A DNA stretch of 64,000 nucleotides from Eriocheir sinensis. Lineage: Eukaryota; Arthropoda; Malacostraca; Decapoda; Varunidae. The notes under the pieces were generated by a model. The model was not told the DNA's origin and did no database searches. It saw nothing but the letters and a program-made list of their open reading frames with translations. The translations under genes were made by a program, and so were the position numbers. Location of the stretch: the NCBI RefSeq assembly GCF_024679095.1, contig NC_066522.1:7205614-7269613 (forward strand), written 5' to 3'. Positions 1-12,665 of the stretch are shown piece by piece (within the stretch, counting starts at the first letter, position 1; every line of letters begins with the position of its first letter).

Positions 1-400
1 AGAAAACACGAATAAAAGTAATGTTATGAGGGTAAAATGAGGTGTTTGTGAGGGTTTATGTCCTTAGTTTTAAAAAGGCGAGGTGAATCAAGTTTTAGGG
101 AGCTGTGGCGGGAGTCTTGAGTGATATATGACAATCAGACAATCAACATATGTCAAATACACGTGTCAAATGCATATAAATGAGAGCAAAATATGAGGTG
201 TTAGCTTTAAAAGGCGAGGTGCAGCAAGTTATAGGGAGCTGTGGCGGGATCCTGCGGTATATGACAATCAAAAAACGTCAAATACACGTGTCAACTGCAT
301 TAAATGAGGACAAGAGGAAGCGCTAGCTGTGATGCGTGGCCTTAGAGAAATTTTAAAAGGCGAGGTGCAGCAAGTGGCCGGCGGGGAGTGGTCGCCCGTG
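1..400. repeat. Imperfect tandem repeat of about 140 bp upstream of PDIA3
   Basis: The block beginning AAAAGGCGAGGTG recurs near 72, 208 and 355. Each of the first two copies is followed by a GGGAGCTGTGGCGGGA stretch, a TATGACAATCA stretch and an E-box palindrome CACGTG (160-165 and 285-290). The third copy is cut short as GC-rich promoter sequence begins. These are about 2.2 copies of a degenerate tandem unit. Whether the E-boxes act on the downstream gene is unknown. Confidence 0.7.
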
Positions 401-403
401 CCA

Positions 404-422
404 CCAATGAGGGCCAGCCACC
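404..422 (+). promoter_or_regulatory. ER stress response element (ERSE)-like site of PDIA3
   Basis: CCAAT at 404-408 is followed by exactly nine bases and then CCACC at 418-422. The ERSE consensus bound by NF-Y with ATF6/XBP1 is CCAAT-N9-CCACG, so only the last base differs. The site is about 345 bp upstream of the start codon of an ER foldase gene, a class normally induced by the unfolded protein response. The spacing is read directly from sequence; function is inferred. Confidence 0.5.
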
Positions 423-749
423 ACAACCCTCCCGGACATCACCACCTGAAATTACTCTCCTCGAACACCTTTTTCCCCGCACACCCGAGCACCGGAGGCC
501 ATTGAAAAGTCACCGGACGAGAACTCTTATTAATTAGGAAGTGTGAGTTGGGGATATAGAGGAGCGTGCAGACCGTGAAGAGGTGTTAGAAAAAAAGGGA
601 GGATTGCAAGACGTGGAGACCTCTGGCTGGGATCTGACGGCGGGCCTCACCACCTCACCTCTCTCTCGCCTCCTGGCCGGCATTTAAACCCTAGACAGTT
701 CTCCGGAAGGTGCGGCATTAGGAACTCGTACAACACCAGGACAGACATC

Positions 750-3700
750 ATGACCAGGCTACTCCTCCTGCTGCTGGGCCTGGCCGCTGCTGCTGTGGTG
801 GCCGACGATGTCATGCAGTTCAACGATGGGGACTTTGACGGCAAGACAGCGAGTCACGATACGGTGCTTGTCATGTTCTATGCCCCCTGGTAAGTCCTCC
901 CCGTATCCCTCCCACCCCCGCCCTCTGGACTCCAGGGTCTGCGGACCTTATGGTTTTCCTCCTCATCTTTTAAGCCACTTCCTCATTGAACCACCTATTC
1001 ATCCCTTAAATCACGTCCTCATCTCCTTCAACCCTAATATTCTCCACCTTATCCCCCTTAATCACCGCCTTATCTCCCCTAACCCCCGCCTGGAACCCTT
1101 ACACTACCTCCCCAACCCCTGGATGAGGTAACATTAAAAATATAAATGGCTTTGACAGATTAATTACATTTATCACATTACATTAGAAAAGTTTTACTTA
1201 ACTACCATAACCTAATCCAATTTATGGGGGGCTTTACCCCCCTCAATCCTCCCCTCCAATTATTTTAATCTAAGCTAACAAGAGCTAGCATAACCTAAGG
1301 GAGTCTTACACCCCATCATTTTTATATAACCAAAGAGGAGGCTTAGCTCTCAGTCGACCCACGCCCCATTTAGGATGTCCTTTTATCTTTTTTTATATTT
1401 CTGGACATGAATAGACAGCACTACAGAGTGAAGATTTAGGTTAAAATGTAATATGTTTGTGGTGGTAAGCCCAGGATGTAAATTCTCCAGTGATAGGCTG
1501 AACCTCTTGGCATATACATGACATAGCAGTCTGCCTTTTTTTCCTGTTGTGGGGGTGTTGCAGCTTGGAAGGGAGGCCGGGTGTGTGTGGGCAAGTTTAA
1601 AGAGGGGTGGCATGTAGTTTTCGGATAAGTATATTTTTTGCCTGGTTAAGGTTGTACACCAAAGATCGATTCCAGTAGTGGTTAATATGAATATGCAAGT
1701 AATCACTGATAACTCATTGAGCTTTGAACTCTGGTAGTAGACAGGATTCATGACCATGGAGGGTTGTTGATTCATTAATAATAAATCATTCAGTAACATT
1801 TGCAAGGTAGGAATGATGTAAGGTAACTTCAGATGTTTACAGTATGTATGTATGTATGTACAGATGTTTGGTCATATGTTTGTTGGACCAATTATATTAA
1901 TGGAAGCACAAGCAGCTGTTGAACCCATACTTTATTTAGGAAGGCATTGAAGGTTTGATAAAAAAAGTGGATAATATTCACAAAAGCATAGCCTCCTCTG
2001 GCGGCGGCTGTGGCGGCGGTCCAGCCGGTGTTGCGAGAAATACCTCCTCGCAGAAATGTCGCATATACATGGGGGGGCGGGGTCCAGGGAGGGCTGCGCC
2101 CCCCCTGGTTAGTAGGTTATGTAAAGTTTGGTTGGAGTAGCTTCAATAGGTATGCTCCCCCACCCATGTGCACAATCCTTGATTTCCCACGGGTGTCCAA
2201 GTTAAACCTCTCTGCGAGCTATTTTGCAGTTGTGGCAGCGGGTCCACAAAAGGCATTGAAAGGTCAATCATTTAGTGATTTCCGGAGAAAAATACTATCT
2301 CCATGATAAACCGCATCATATTTTGTCCAGAAATAAGCAGTCAGCATCTCAAAATAAGTAGGCTACACTTTTGTGAATACAGTATTCCCCCAAAAAGTTG
2401 TTAGTCACTTCCTGCCACTTTTTCAGACCTTTACCTTGCAAAAGTCTCAATATTTCAAACATGTGAGCCTACTCTTAAACTGTATGATTAAGCAACATGT
2501 TTGACATAATTATATCGCCGAGATTAAAAAATGTGATTGTAGTTTGAGCCATAACCTTATTGTAATTGGCATTGAAATTGTTCTCTTTGAAATTTAAGCA
2601 CTTTCATGTGGTTATCTGTCATTTCCTGTCGTGTTTAAAATGTGATACTTATAAAATGATGTAATATTGAAAATCATTTATACACAGTATCAAGGTGTAC
2701 TAATACTCAGAACTTATAAAATACATACAAAAAAATAAAATACATTTATTCAATATTGGATTTCATTAAATTAAATTCATAGAATTAAAATTACATGTAT
2801 TTACATACAATTTGTCAGCAGGGGACTGGACTGTTGAGGTTGCAAATTACCCCCCTCATTATGTGATTAAACTGATGGTGTATTTGTTTGCTTTTTGTTA
2901 TATTTGAAGTATGATGAATGTCATGTAACGTGGACGCAATGCCTCCACTGTGAGGGCAAAAAAACTTTGGGCGAAAGGACTCCATAGTGTGGGCAAAATT
3001 TTACTGATCTGACTGTTATATAAATGTTTACAGGGCCACTTCTCATCTTGTTGTGTCTGCTGCTGCCAAGTACCATAGTATGCCCCTACCATTTGAGTAA
3101 ACCAGACCAGACATCATACATTTTCTTTAAGTAACAGGTTCCAGATGTAACATTTAACTTTTTTTTTTCCTGGTAGGTGTGGACATTGCAAGAGATTGAA
3201 GCCAGAGTTTGAGAAGGCTGCCTCCATTCTGAAGAACAATGACCCACCTGTCATCCTTGCCAAGGTGGGTGGGTGCCTGTGCTGCCTTCATCTGTTGTAA
3301 AACACCAGACTAAGTAACACACAGGAATAAGTTGTGATGAATGTTGCTTGTTCTTAAGAATACTGAATATTTTCTCTTTATAAGAACACTACAACACTGG
3401 AGTTTGCAGTGTTTGTTTATTGTCATTGGAAACTACATAGACTCGGGAATAGTGGCTAATGTTTGGTTAGATGAATTCATTATTTTGATGTAATAGCTGA
3501 CCCATGAGGATTAAGAGTACGAACCTCCATATTACGCTGTTACAAAAAACAACTGATAGGGAAGTAGAATCTACAATGGAGGATGTTAAGGTTTAAAGCT
3601 GAACCTTCCCCATTCTCCAACAATTTATTCAATTCTGAAAATGATCACTTGTCATCTTGTGGTCTCCCAATTGCCTCTTTGTAAATACATATTAAGGATG

Positions 3701-6700
3701 AGTATGTCACATATGCCCACTGTTCAAACCAACAAGTACTTTCTCCCTTTAACTAGTGATTCTCTTGCTGCAGGTTGACTGTACAGAGGATGGGAAGGAC
3801 AGTTGCAGCAGGTTTGGGGTATCTGGCTACCCAACCCTTAAGATCTTCAAGGGTGGTGACCTTTCTTCAGACTACAACGGTCCACGAGAAGCCAGTGAGT
3901 GGTGCAGGAGAGCAATCAGATTTGCATTCATATAGCTCATAAATTTTGAGATGAAAACAATACTGTTGTATTTAGGCCTGCTACACACTTTCAGACTTAA
4001 TGCTGTGGTTAAACTTCACTTTGGCAAAAACTGCACAGTTAGGACTAAATCCCACCAGTGCATCCACATTGTACAATTTTGGAACAGTCTTTCCAGTAGA
4101 CAGTATGGATGAATGTGATGGCCTGTTTCTTGTCATTGTTGCACTGGGGTGCACCATTCATAATTGAAAAAAGAGGATTGGCAAGATGTGGTAAAAGAAT
4201 TTGTTATTGAAGAGGAGAAAATTATTGTATGAATCTGTTGGAAACAGTGATATGGAAATATAATTGTAAGGGCTTCAGAGAATAATGTTTCCTATAACTC
4301 CATTTACCTAGAAATAAATCCTTATTTCCAGATGGTATTGTTAAATACATGAGGTCTCAGGTTGGACCAGCCTCCAAGGAGCTGACATCTGTTGAAGTGG
4401 CAGAGGCCTTCCTTGCAGCACCTGAGGTCAGCGTTGTCTACTTTGGCGAGGACTCCAAGTTGAAAGGTAAGCACTAGGCAGGGATGGGGTGTGGTGTTTT
4501 GTCCCTGAAAAGTACCATATTTGATGGCCTATAAGATGCACTTTTTTCCAAAAAATGTCCCAGTAAACTACCCTGTCTTATAAGGTCAAGGGTCAGCTTT
4601 AGGTTACTGGTAAGTGGAGTTTTAGTGCTGCAGTGACCCTTGAATTAAACTGCAAACATCTCCGCAAATTTAAACAAAATAGCTTTTGCTTCTACACATA
4701 CAACGGCAACTCTTTTCTAAAGTAACAGTGTATAACGGTAGTACTTCCGGTACTTCACATAAAATAACAGTCGGGAAGAAAATTAATTGAGGACGCTTAA
4801 CCTCTTCACTCTGGTGACGTCGGCGTCTGACGGCGTCACTGTATGGAAAGGGTTAGTCCTTTTCTAAACCTCTTAACCCTTTATATACGGTGATGGCGAT
4901 GTCAGCGTCCTGAAGCGCCCAGTGCAATATATGTCGACGCCGACGTCGGCGTCCTGACGGCAACGCCTATGTTGGCGTCTTTATTACATTTAGTTTTAGT
5001 TGGTGCTGAATGATCCCGTATTCTGTTCTGACTCTACCTCTTCAACAAGTCTCAACTAGCTGTTCCTCGACTCTTCCCTTCCCTTCTAACCATCTAATCT
5101 ATGTGTGTGCGAGAGAGAGAGAGAGAGAGAGAGAGATGCTAATCTTTCCCTTTAATTTTGCATGTTTTTATATATAATACATGATTATGTTGAAATTATG
5201 GCGCCCCGCCCCGTATCCGGGGCGGGGCACCATTTTCGCCCGGTTGTAGTGAAGGGGTTAAGAGGAAATAGAAGAGGATTAAGAGGAATTTAGTGGAGGA
5301 TTGAGAGGTTTAGAAGAGGATTAATCCTCTTCCATTTCCTCTTGACCCTTTCCATACTGTGATGCCAACATCTGGGTCACGGATGGAAAGGGTTAACTGT
5401 GCACGTACCCAAACAAAATAGTGGACGGTTGTACACCAAATTTGACAAGATGCGCAAGACCTACTATGTTTCCTTAGTATGAAGCCAGGGATCATTGAGG
5501 CAAGACAGCCCTTCATAAAACTGTTTAACTTTGTTTAATTGATAGACACAAACAATATATGGATAATATTTACGAGATATTGTGAAGATAGGTTAGTCGG
5601 TATTTCTCCATGTTGCGCTCCTCTTACCTTACATGCGTGTTCAACAAACCTTGAAGCTCATTTAAGTTTGAAATTCCTAGATTCATAATGGAGTCACAGA
5701 AATGACATGCCTACACAATTGCTTATAAGTTACAACTAATACAATTTGCCAAGGAAAATGGCAACAGAGCTGCTGCTAGACATTTTGCACCACCTCCTAC
5801 CGAGGAAATGGTACATGTCTGCCAAAAACAAGAGGAGCAACTTTAGCAAGCAGTTTTATGATTTTGATAATTTTAATGATTAATAAATAAAAAGTTCACA
5901 CTTTTTTTTTTAAGATGTACTAAATATTTAACTAAAATTATGTAGAGAATAAAGTAAATTTATTTTCACATGTTTTAAAAATGTTTGAAAATATTGCAAC
6001 AACTAGAATTACGATGTAGAATGATGATAAAAAATGCGATGTACAAACTTTATACCCGTTACATCTCTGACAATGTCACTGTCTACACCATATTTGTTTA
6101 CGTATCAAAGCAGGATTATCAAGTCTGTAAGATTGACCAGTTCTAGTAGGTTCCAGCAAATATTAGGGTTTTTAAATGTAAAATATTCGTATTTAATAAG
6201 GATCTAAATACTTGAACTTTAACCCTTTCATTGCTAAACGCCCACAGCAAGCGTTAGGCGTATTTGCTGGCGGTGCTAAACGGTCGCTGCGAGCTCCACC
6301 CGCACTCAAATCCCCCACGTATGAAAGTGTTCCAACACTAATTCTCACAACACAGGACTGCCAGTTGAGTGGTTTCTTCACTAAATTTGGTGGAAAATCA
6401 TATCAGTCCAGCGCAGCAAATCTATGGACGAGTAACTGGTGGATATTTTTGCCCAATATAGCGGCATTTTTGCATAGCGTCACCTATCACTTGACTGATT
6501 CTTTGACCAAATAGTTGTAAATATTGCAGTTGGCAATACTCCCTTGCCAGAATCTCGAGGAGAGATGTCCGTAGTTCTCTCAATATGGCTGATCATCCCG
6601 CACGCACCGACATAAGTGTTAACATTCAACACTCCCTGAACGTGCATGTATGTTTGCAAGAGAGGCATACATAACTGACTCCTATAGATCTGGATCTCCT

Positions 6701-9233
6701 CTTTCCAATGGTGTTTTTGGTTTTTAGCTGTGATGAATAGTTTTTGAGATAGAGGTTAAAAGAGACCCCCCATTGGGCTGCCTGACTGAGCCTGAGAGGA
6801 GAGTCGCGTCCGCACCATGTGCAAGGAAAGGGTTAAAAATGACCAGCCATCAAATATGGTACATCAAGGGAGACCTTGGAAATCTTTAGCCATAGCTTGT
6901 CGTATCGTTTTGGATTTCTTCGAAGTTTCTTATTTTTTAATTTCTTTTCAGGTAGTTTGGTCTTTACTGAATGTATGGGTTGTTTTGATTGTGCTCAAGA
7001 GTGGCATTTACACATTTTATTCTGCTGAATAGTGGAAATATTTTGTAAAATTGTACAGAAAATGGCTTAACAAATTATTCTATAAATAACCAAGAGTGCC
7101 TTTGATAATGGATTGCCTTTTTGTAGTTTAATGGGAAAAAAAAGAGCATTTAATCACTCTCTCAAAGTTCATTCACTAATGTCCTTCCTTTCACAGATGC
7201 ATTCATACAGGTGGCTGACAAACTTAGGGAGACCGTGCGGTTTGCCCATTCAGTTAAGGCCGAAGTTGATGAGAAGTACGGATACAAGAATGTGATTGTG
7301 CTCTTCCGCCCCAAGCAGCTCCACAACAAGTTTGAGCCATCTTCTGTGTCTTATGAAGGAGCAGAGGAAAAGACTGCAATCCAAGCCTTCATCAAAAAGA
7401 ACTAGTAAGCTCTCATTTGTTTCCACCCTCATGTCTTCATACCAAGTTAACTGGTTAAAAAGCTTGCACCTGTATGCTACGTCATGTTTGTTATAATTCA
7501 TGGAACCATAACATGTGTGGGTCAAAGTACTTCTTTCCAACAATTTTTATAATTCCTTATAAAACTTTCAATACTTGGAGCTGACACAACTTTAGGTAGC
7601 AAATAGTATTCATTTAAAATTTTATTCCTCCTCCTCCTGTAGTGCAATGAAAGTAGGTCTTAACACCTTTTTTTTTATATTTATATTTAGTCCACTGATA
7701 TTAATCTTGTGACTTCTTCTGTATTGCCTCGAAGTTGTCCATGTCTATTTTATGTAGATGCTCAGTTTCCATATTCTAAAATCAGTATTGCCATTGCTCA
7801 ATAGAGCCTTTTTTTTTTAATAACTGACTTATCTGATTGGGCAAAGGATTTCTCATGGCAAAGGTTTTCTCATTACACCCAAAACATGGTTAGTTTTTGT
7901 AACATAACTTGTTAATGGAATATTTTTTGTGCACTGAAAACCCCTTATCACTTTATACTTGTCACTTATATCCTTCAAGTCAGTTGTTGTCATACTGTTA
8001 TATCTCACATGAGGTTAAACTTTTCTAAACTGAAGTTGTCAGGTACTTGAACATTGGCACAAAAGATGTCATTTTGTATACATAGTCATGTAAAAATAGC
8101 TGAGAATTTGCATGAAAAGTACAGTAGTTTTACAGTTTATGGGAAAGTAAAAATTTTAAGTGTACATCAAGGTAAAATCTGGAGATTTTATTTTTGCATA
8201 CCTGGTTTATGAACGTTCTTGATAATGATATGTTAGCTTTGGTTATACTTATTTAGCATTTTCTTTACGACTAGTTTTGGGGATAATGATCTTCCACTTC
8301 CATAGATATTTTTGGTAAATCTGATATGTGCATTGTGCATATATTTTAGCTTATTGGTTCAGGAAAATGTCATGCACAGGTTTTCTGACCAGCTGAACCA
8401 CTTGTAAGTACTGACTCAGAGGCTGAGATTTAAAATGTGTATTGCCCGCAGCCATGGTCTGGTGGGTCACCGTACTCAAGATACTGCCTCAGAGTTTGTG
8501 CCACCTCTTGTTGTGGCTTACTTCAATGTGGATTACGTCAAGAACCCCAAGGGCACCAACTACTGGCGAAACCGCGTTCTCAAGGTTAGTGTGCATTTTG
8601 CCCTTGTGTTGATGGATTAGCTGACTCTTCCACTTTTATTATGATTTGCTATGTTGTATTTGCTTTTTCCATCATTTCATCTGTGTAGTCTTAATGAATG
8701 TATGGATGTTGGAAATGTCTACACATTGGTTTAAATAGCATGATTGATAAAGATTGTTGTGTCTTATTCTGTTGCATGATTGACTTTTTGTTCATTGTTT
8801 ATGCATAAAAGATATGTTGACAACCATATATTTTTTCCCTGTTTAGTTTCAACAACTGAAGTATTCTTTCCTCATTCCAATGTGTCTTTTAACAGGTTGC
8901 CAAGAACTTTGAGGACTTCAGCTTTGGTATTTCCAACAAAGATGACTTCCAACATGAACTTAATGAGTTCGGCATTGACTTTGCTGCGGGAGACAAGCCT
9001 GTGATCTGTGCCCGTAACGCCAAGTCTCAGAAGTTTGTTATGAAGGATGAATTCACGTAGGTTATCCACCTAGTGTTTTGTTATTTCATATGGCATTTGA
9101 TATCAAAAGCAATCAAATATATGCACCGCAGCATCCAGACCTGCCATAATTATGTATAAACATAATTGTTGTGCTTACCTAACTGTAAATGAGAACTAGG
9201 ACAATTGGGGGATACTGTGTGAGTGGAGGGAGA

Positions 9234-9286
<53 letters not shown>

Positions 9287-10541
9287 GTGGGTGGGAAGGC
9301 ATAGCAAAGAACTGTAGATGAAGCAAATGGGCAGACAGATGGCCAGAGTGGGAACAATGTTATGGATTAACAAGTCTGAGAAGAAAGTAGAATAAGCAGA
9401 TTGTGTAAGCTTAGTCAAAAGGTTAGCAAAGCAAAATGGAAAGATGGCAATATTAATTTAGAAAGAAAATAAATGTTTTCTCAAAGTAAAAGTAAATTTG
9501 GAAAGTGAGGTTGTAGGTAGTGTTTATGCATCCTTAATGAGTGGTATCTTGTATGTGCATGAGGTGCATTATAAAAGAAAAAAAATTCCTGCAGGATGGA
9601 GAACCTCGAGACTTTCCTGAACCAGCTTTCAAATGGGGAGCTTGAGCCATACCTCAAGTCTGAGGCCATCCCTACTCAGGATGGCCCAGTCACTGTTGCT
9701 GTTGGCAAGAACTTTGATGATGTTGTGACCAACACCGACAAGGATGTGTTGATAGAGTTCTATGCTCCCTGGTGCGGCCACTGCAAGAAGCTGGCCCCCA
9801 CCTACGATGAGCTGGGTGAAAAGGTAAGTTATGAATATTGGAGGGGTAACTAATTGTTCATTCACCTGCTTTGTTGTCCTTGTTTGTCCATCCATAATGG
9901 CTTACACTTGTATTTAAGAACTATGAAACAAACATTACTATACAAAGAAATATAGTGATATAAAAAAGCTAAAATTTGAAATTAAGTAGTTTGCACATTC
10001 ATTCTGTGATAGAAGTAAAAGTTAAAAAGTAGTGAAAATACTATAGTTGTTTCTTTTATAATTCAACTTTTTTTTTTCTTTGTTACAGATGAAGGACGAG
10101 AATGTGGCAATTGTAAAGATGGACGCCACCGCTAATGATGTCCCTGAAGCCTTCAATGTGAGAGGATTCCCTACTATTTTCTGGAAACCTGCTGGTGGCT
10201 CTCCAGTTGCATACAATGTAAGTTTTCTTATCTCCATATTTTAAGGAGAGGGTAACATTCATGATGTATATGCAGATTTGTTCAGTTTCATATGTTTTAA
10301 TGACTAATGTCACCATCCACCCAGTAGCAGGTGACAAATCATACTATATGCACAGTCTACACAGCAACTACCAGTTCTTTATTCTGACATTTATTGATGC
10401 TTAATGGTTAAAAATGTTGTATTGCCTTCCCTACAGGGTGGCCGGGAGTTGGACGACTTTGTCAAGTACATTGCCAAGGAGGCCACAACGGAGCTCAAGG
10501 GATGGGACCGCAAGGGCAAGGCCAAGAAGACAGAGCTGTGA
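750..10541 (+). CDS. PDIA3: Protein disulfide-isomerase A3 (ERp57-like), 10 exons
   Basis: ER-lumenal thiol oxidoreductase that forms and isomerises disulfides in glycoproteins; in animals ERp57 works with calnexin/calreticulin. Coding exons are 750-889, 3177-3264, 3774-3894, 4332-4466, 7197-7404, 8452-8584, 8896-9056, 9595-9823, 10089-10217 and 10437-10541. All introns are GT-AG and the joined frame is 482 aa. Visible in order: a Leu/Ala-rich signal peptide (residues 1-18), thioredoxin domain a with CGHC at 48-51 (its codons split by intron 1 just after the Trp), b and b' domains including the ERp57-type GTNYWRNRV segment, domain a' with CGHC at 389-392, and a basic tail ending KTEL for ER retrieval. 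Length fits the family (human 505). The first ATG of the exon gives the signal peptide directly. Intron 4 carries nested transposons. Confidence 0.97.
890..3176. other. PDIA3 intron 1 (2.3 kb), no gene
   Basis: C-rich sequence follows the donor, then AT-rich unique-looking sequence. A GC-rich patch near 1995-2110 encodes short overlapping frames that look like repeat sequence rather than protein. A TATG tetranucleotide run sits near 1845-1860. Nothing here has codon structure matching the flanking exons. Confidence 0.6.
4797..4857. mobile_element. Short TTAA-type terminal hairpin, piggyBac-like
   Basis: Begins TTAACCTCTTCACTCTGGTG and ends in GGAAAGGGTTA. Its inner part contains GACGTCGGCGTC-type palindromic sequence. 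It is probably a collapsed terminal piece of the same class as the neighbouring 4873-5261 element. Very short, so classification is tentative. Confidence 0.35.
4873..5261. mobile_element. piggyBac-like MITE bounded by TTAA (389 bp)
   Basis: TTAACCCTTTA at the left and GAAGGGGTTAA at the right form inverted ends flanked by TTAA, the target duplication of piggyBac-type elements. The interior is rich in GACGTCGGCGTC-type repeats and holds a (GA)n run at 5110-5136. It has no coding capacity. A further hairpin (about 5340-5396, ending GGAAAGGGTTAAC) follows, so this stretch looks like repeated insertion or tandem decay. Confidence 0.55.
6219..6836. mobile_element. piggyBac-like MITE bounded by TTAA (618 bp)
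   Basis: The left end TTAACCCTTTCATTGC and right end GCAAGGAAAGGGTTAA are inverted and each includes TTAA. Overlapping open frames on both strands inside it (about 100 and 62 codons) have no recognisable domain and look incidental. It lies wholly within PDIA3 intron 4. Confidence 0.6.
7405..8451. other. PDIA3 intron 5 (1 kb), AT-rich
   Basis: AT-rich sequence with no open frame of note and no repeat recognised. Confidence 0.6.
9239..9285. repeat. (GT)n microsatellite in PDIA3 intron 7
   Basis: About 22 uninterrupted GT dinucleotides followed by GGGGTGGGTGGG. The reverse-strand His/Thr repeat frame over this stretch is an artefact of the microsatellite. Confidence 0.95.
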
Positions 10542-11035
10542 GGTGTAGAGCTGGAAGGCATAGGAGAGAAAGGGAACAATAGTTGGATCAGAATGAGAAA
10601 AAAGTAAAACCAAGAATGAAAGGAGTATGATGTCCAAACTTATAAGTTAAGTAGCTGACTAAAATTTACTTAGTGCAATGTATTAAGAGCGCCTAAAAAA
10701 GGAAAATACCTTGAATCAGTATTTTAGAGAGGGTGACCAGTGTGTGGGTGGCATTGGCAGAATGAATGAAGCCATGGGTGGGTGGGTGGTGTAGGTGCCT
10801 GGGTGAATGGGAGAGTGAAAGGTGAGAGTGAGCTAAAGAATGGTAGCAAGCAAGCAAGCAATAGAAGCTGTGCATGAATGCGTCTGCAGCCAATAAGTAA
10901 AATGATTGTTGTGTGTCCAAGTTGTTACAGTCTTTGTGAGGATGACTTCTTTCTGACGGATCATTTTCCTGTGATCACTGCATATTTAGTGTCTCCATGG
11001 ATGAATGCACAAGTTTCTGATACCATATTTCAGTT

Positions 11036-11041
11036 AATAAA
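11036..11041 (+). terminator. Candidate PDIA3 polyadenylation signal AATAAA
   Basis: A canonical AATAAA lies about 495 bp after the PDIA3 stop codon, in an AT-rich context followed by T/G-rich sequence. It is the first well-placed hexamer downstream of the gene. The actual cleavage site cannot be seen. Confidence 0.45.
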
Positions 11042-11835
11042 ATTTTGTAACATAAGCTTGTCTAATTACTTTCATTTGTTAATGTAATAACTGTCCTCAG
11101 TTTTGGGAGGTAAGAGGTCATAAAAATGCTTAATCTCTACATCATTTAATTCCAGTTCATTATTCCATCCTGCCACTTCTCAATTCAGTCTTTGTCTGAC
11201 GACCCTATAACCTGCTAATCCTTCACTACTCTCACTACCGTACATGGCTTAACATTTACATGAGATTTCTTAAATAAATGAACACTTCTACCTGTGACCT
11301 TCCCTGTTGACTCATTCACATCTTGTTTTGCTATTGTCTTATCTTGAAAACCATAACATTCATCCAATCCTGTCTCCTGAGGTGTCTTGACTGATCCACC
11401 CTCACATGTATCTTCGCTGAAACACAGATGCAGTTAATTTTCTATTGTATAAAATGGACTTTGTCACACTACTTGCCTGAAACAAGATATTCTCTGTAAT
11501 TTTCTTACCATGATGGCATGATTTATGGTTGTCAGGAAATTTGTTGAAAGTGCATTGAGGTTCCTTAAGGGAGGGTTGGCGATGTTCATTCTTGGTGGAG
11601 ACACCGTTTTAGTTGATTTTCTATGGTAACTTTGTCTAAGTTGTACTTTCTCGATGTATAATTCCTCCAGAATTTATTTAATTCCCAAGCATTAAACATG
11701 AAACATGAATATTTTTTACCAGTAATATGTTGTACTTTAAAAGTTGCATTCTAACAAACATGACTTACCAATATCCTTCGTATAGATGTAAAATGAAAGA
11801 TTGGACCTTTGGTACCAGTTTGCGTAATTTATAAT
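11042..11835. other. Intergenic sequence between PDIA3 and the securin-like gene
   Basis: AT-rich sequence with no coding frame and no repeat that I recognise. Confidence 0.5.
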
Positions 11836-11838
11836 TTA

Positions 11839-12187
11839 GGCCTCTTTCACATTCGCGGGCGATCGCCCGCGTCCGCGCTTATAACGTGGACGCGGGCCTT
11901 CCCGCGTATCCTTTCAGACGGTGCAGCTGAAAATTGGCCGCCACCCGCACGAAGGTGGAAAGAAGCAGGAGAAAGAGATGAAAATGGAATGAAAGCCAGG
12001 GAAAGCAAGGTCATTCATTGGAGGAAAGGAGAGAAAAAAAAGAGCTGGAGGAGGAAGGGAGATAAAGGAATACGATTAATAAAATTTAAGACCAAAAATT
12101 AAGATAGATGGCAGAGTAAAAAGAGAATATGGGAAAGAGGAGAGAAGGGAGATTGAAGATGACAAACACGAGAGAGAAGAGCATAAA

Positions 12188-12284
<97 letters not shown>

Positions 12285-12665
12285 AATAAAAAAATGAAAC
12301 CGGAAAATGAACGCACAACAAAACACATTCAAATCAGTACTGAATGAGTTTTCTCCGGAGAGATGCACGGGCCGCGGGCATCGTCCGCGCCGTGTGAAAA
12401 CACACATTGAACACTGCAGTACATGTAGCCTACCCTAGAGTCTATCAAGGGACTCTAGCCTACCCTTTGGCTGCTATGCGCGGACGCGGACCTGCAGATG
12501 ACCCAAGGGGACCCCGCGTTGAATTTCGCTCGCACGCGGGTGTTGGGCCGCGTGCGGGCGACTCCGCGACGTGTGAAAGGTTCCATGGAAAACATCAGTC
12601 AAAAGTTTACGCGGGCCGTTCATAAGCGCGTACGCAGGCCTCGCCCGCGTCGTGTGAAAGGGGCC
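11839..12665. mobile_element. PIF/Harbinger-like MITE with GC-rich terminal inverted repeats
   Basis: The left end reads GGCCTCTTTCACATTCGCGG. The right end, read on the other strand, starts GGCCCCTTTCACACGACGCG. TTA directly flanks both ends (11836-11838 and 12666-12668), matching the 3-bp TWA duplication of PIF/Harbinger elements. Further CGTGTGAAA-type subrepeats lie inside. The interior contains a long (AT)n array and no transposase, so the element is non-autonomous. Confidence 0.6.
12193..12282. repeat. (AT)n microsatellite inside the Harbinger-like element
   Basis: About 44 AT dinucleotides. The poly(Tyr-Ile) frames on both strands over it are artefacts. Confidence 0.95.

Larger units (their letters stand above)
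4513..6070 (+). mobile_element. Degenerate pogo/Tigger-like DNA transposon relic in PDIA3 intron 4
   Basis: Around 5731-5845 one frame reads as a helix-turn-helix DNA-binding segment of the CENP-B/pogo type: [20 protein letters not shown], then a QKQEEQL stretch and a stop. The preceding sequence near 4513-4550 has the form of a terminal repeat with TATAAGATGCAC, and sequence near 6030-6060 may be its decayed inverse. Later TTAA-type elements interrupt the body. Both ends are approximate. Family assignment rests on the short HTH segment. Confidence 0.45.

Noticed and set aside
1383..1805. 140-codon reverse-strand frame in PDIA3 intron 1
   Set aside because: No homology-like motif, AT-rich codon use, antisense inside an intron.
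6212..6514. 100-codon frame as a small gene in PDIA3 intron 4
   Set aside because: It lies within a TTAA-bounded MITE and overlaps another frame on the opposite strand; no domain.
12086..12407. Tyr/Ile-repeat open frames on both strands
   Set aside because: Pure translation of an AT microsatellite; also at 15910-16180 and 56140-56442.
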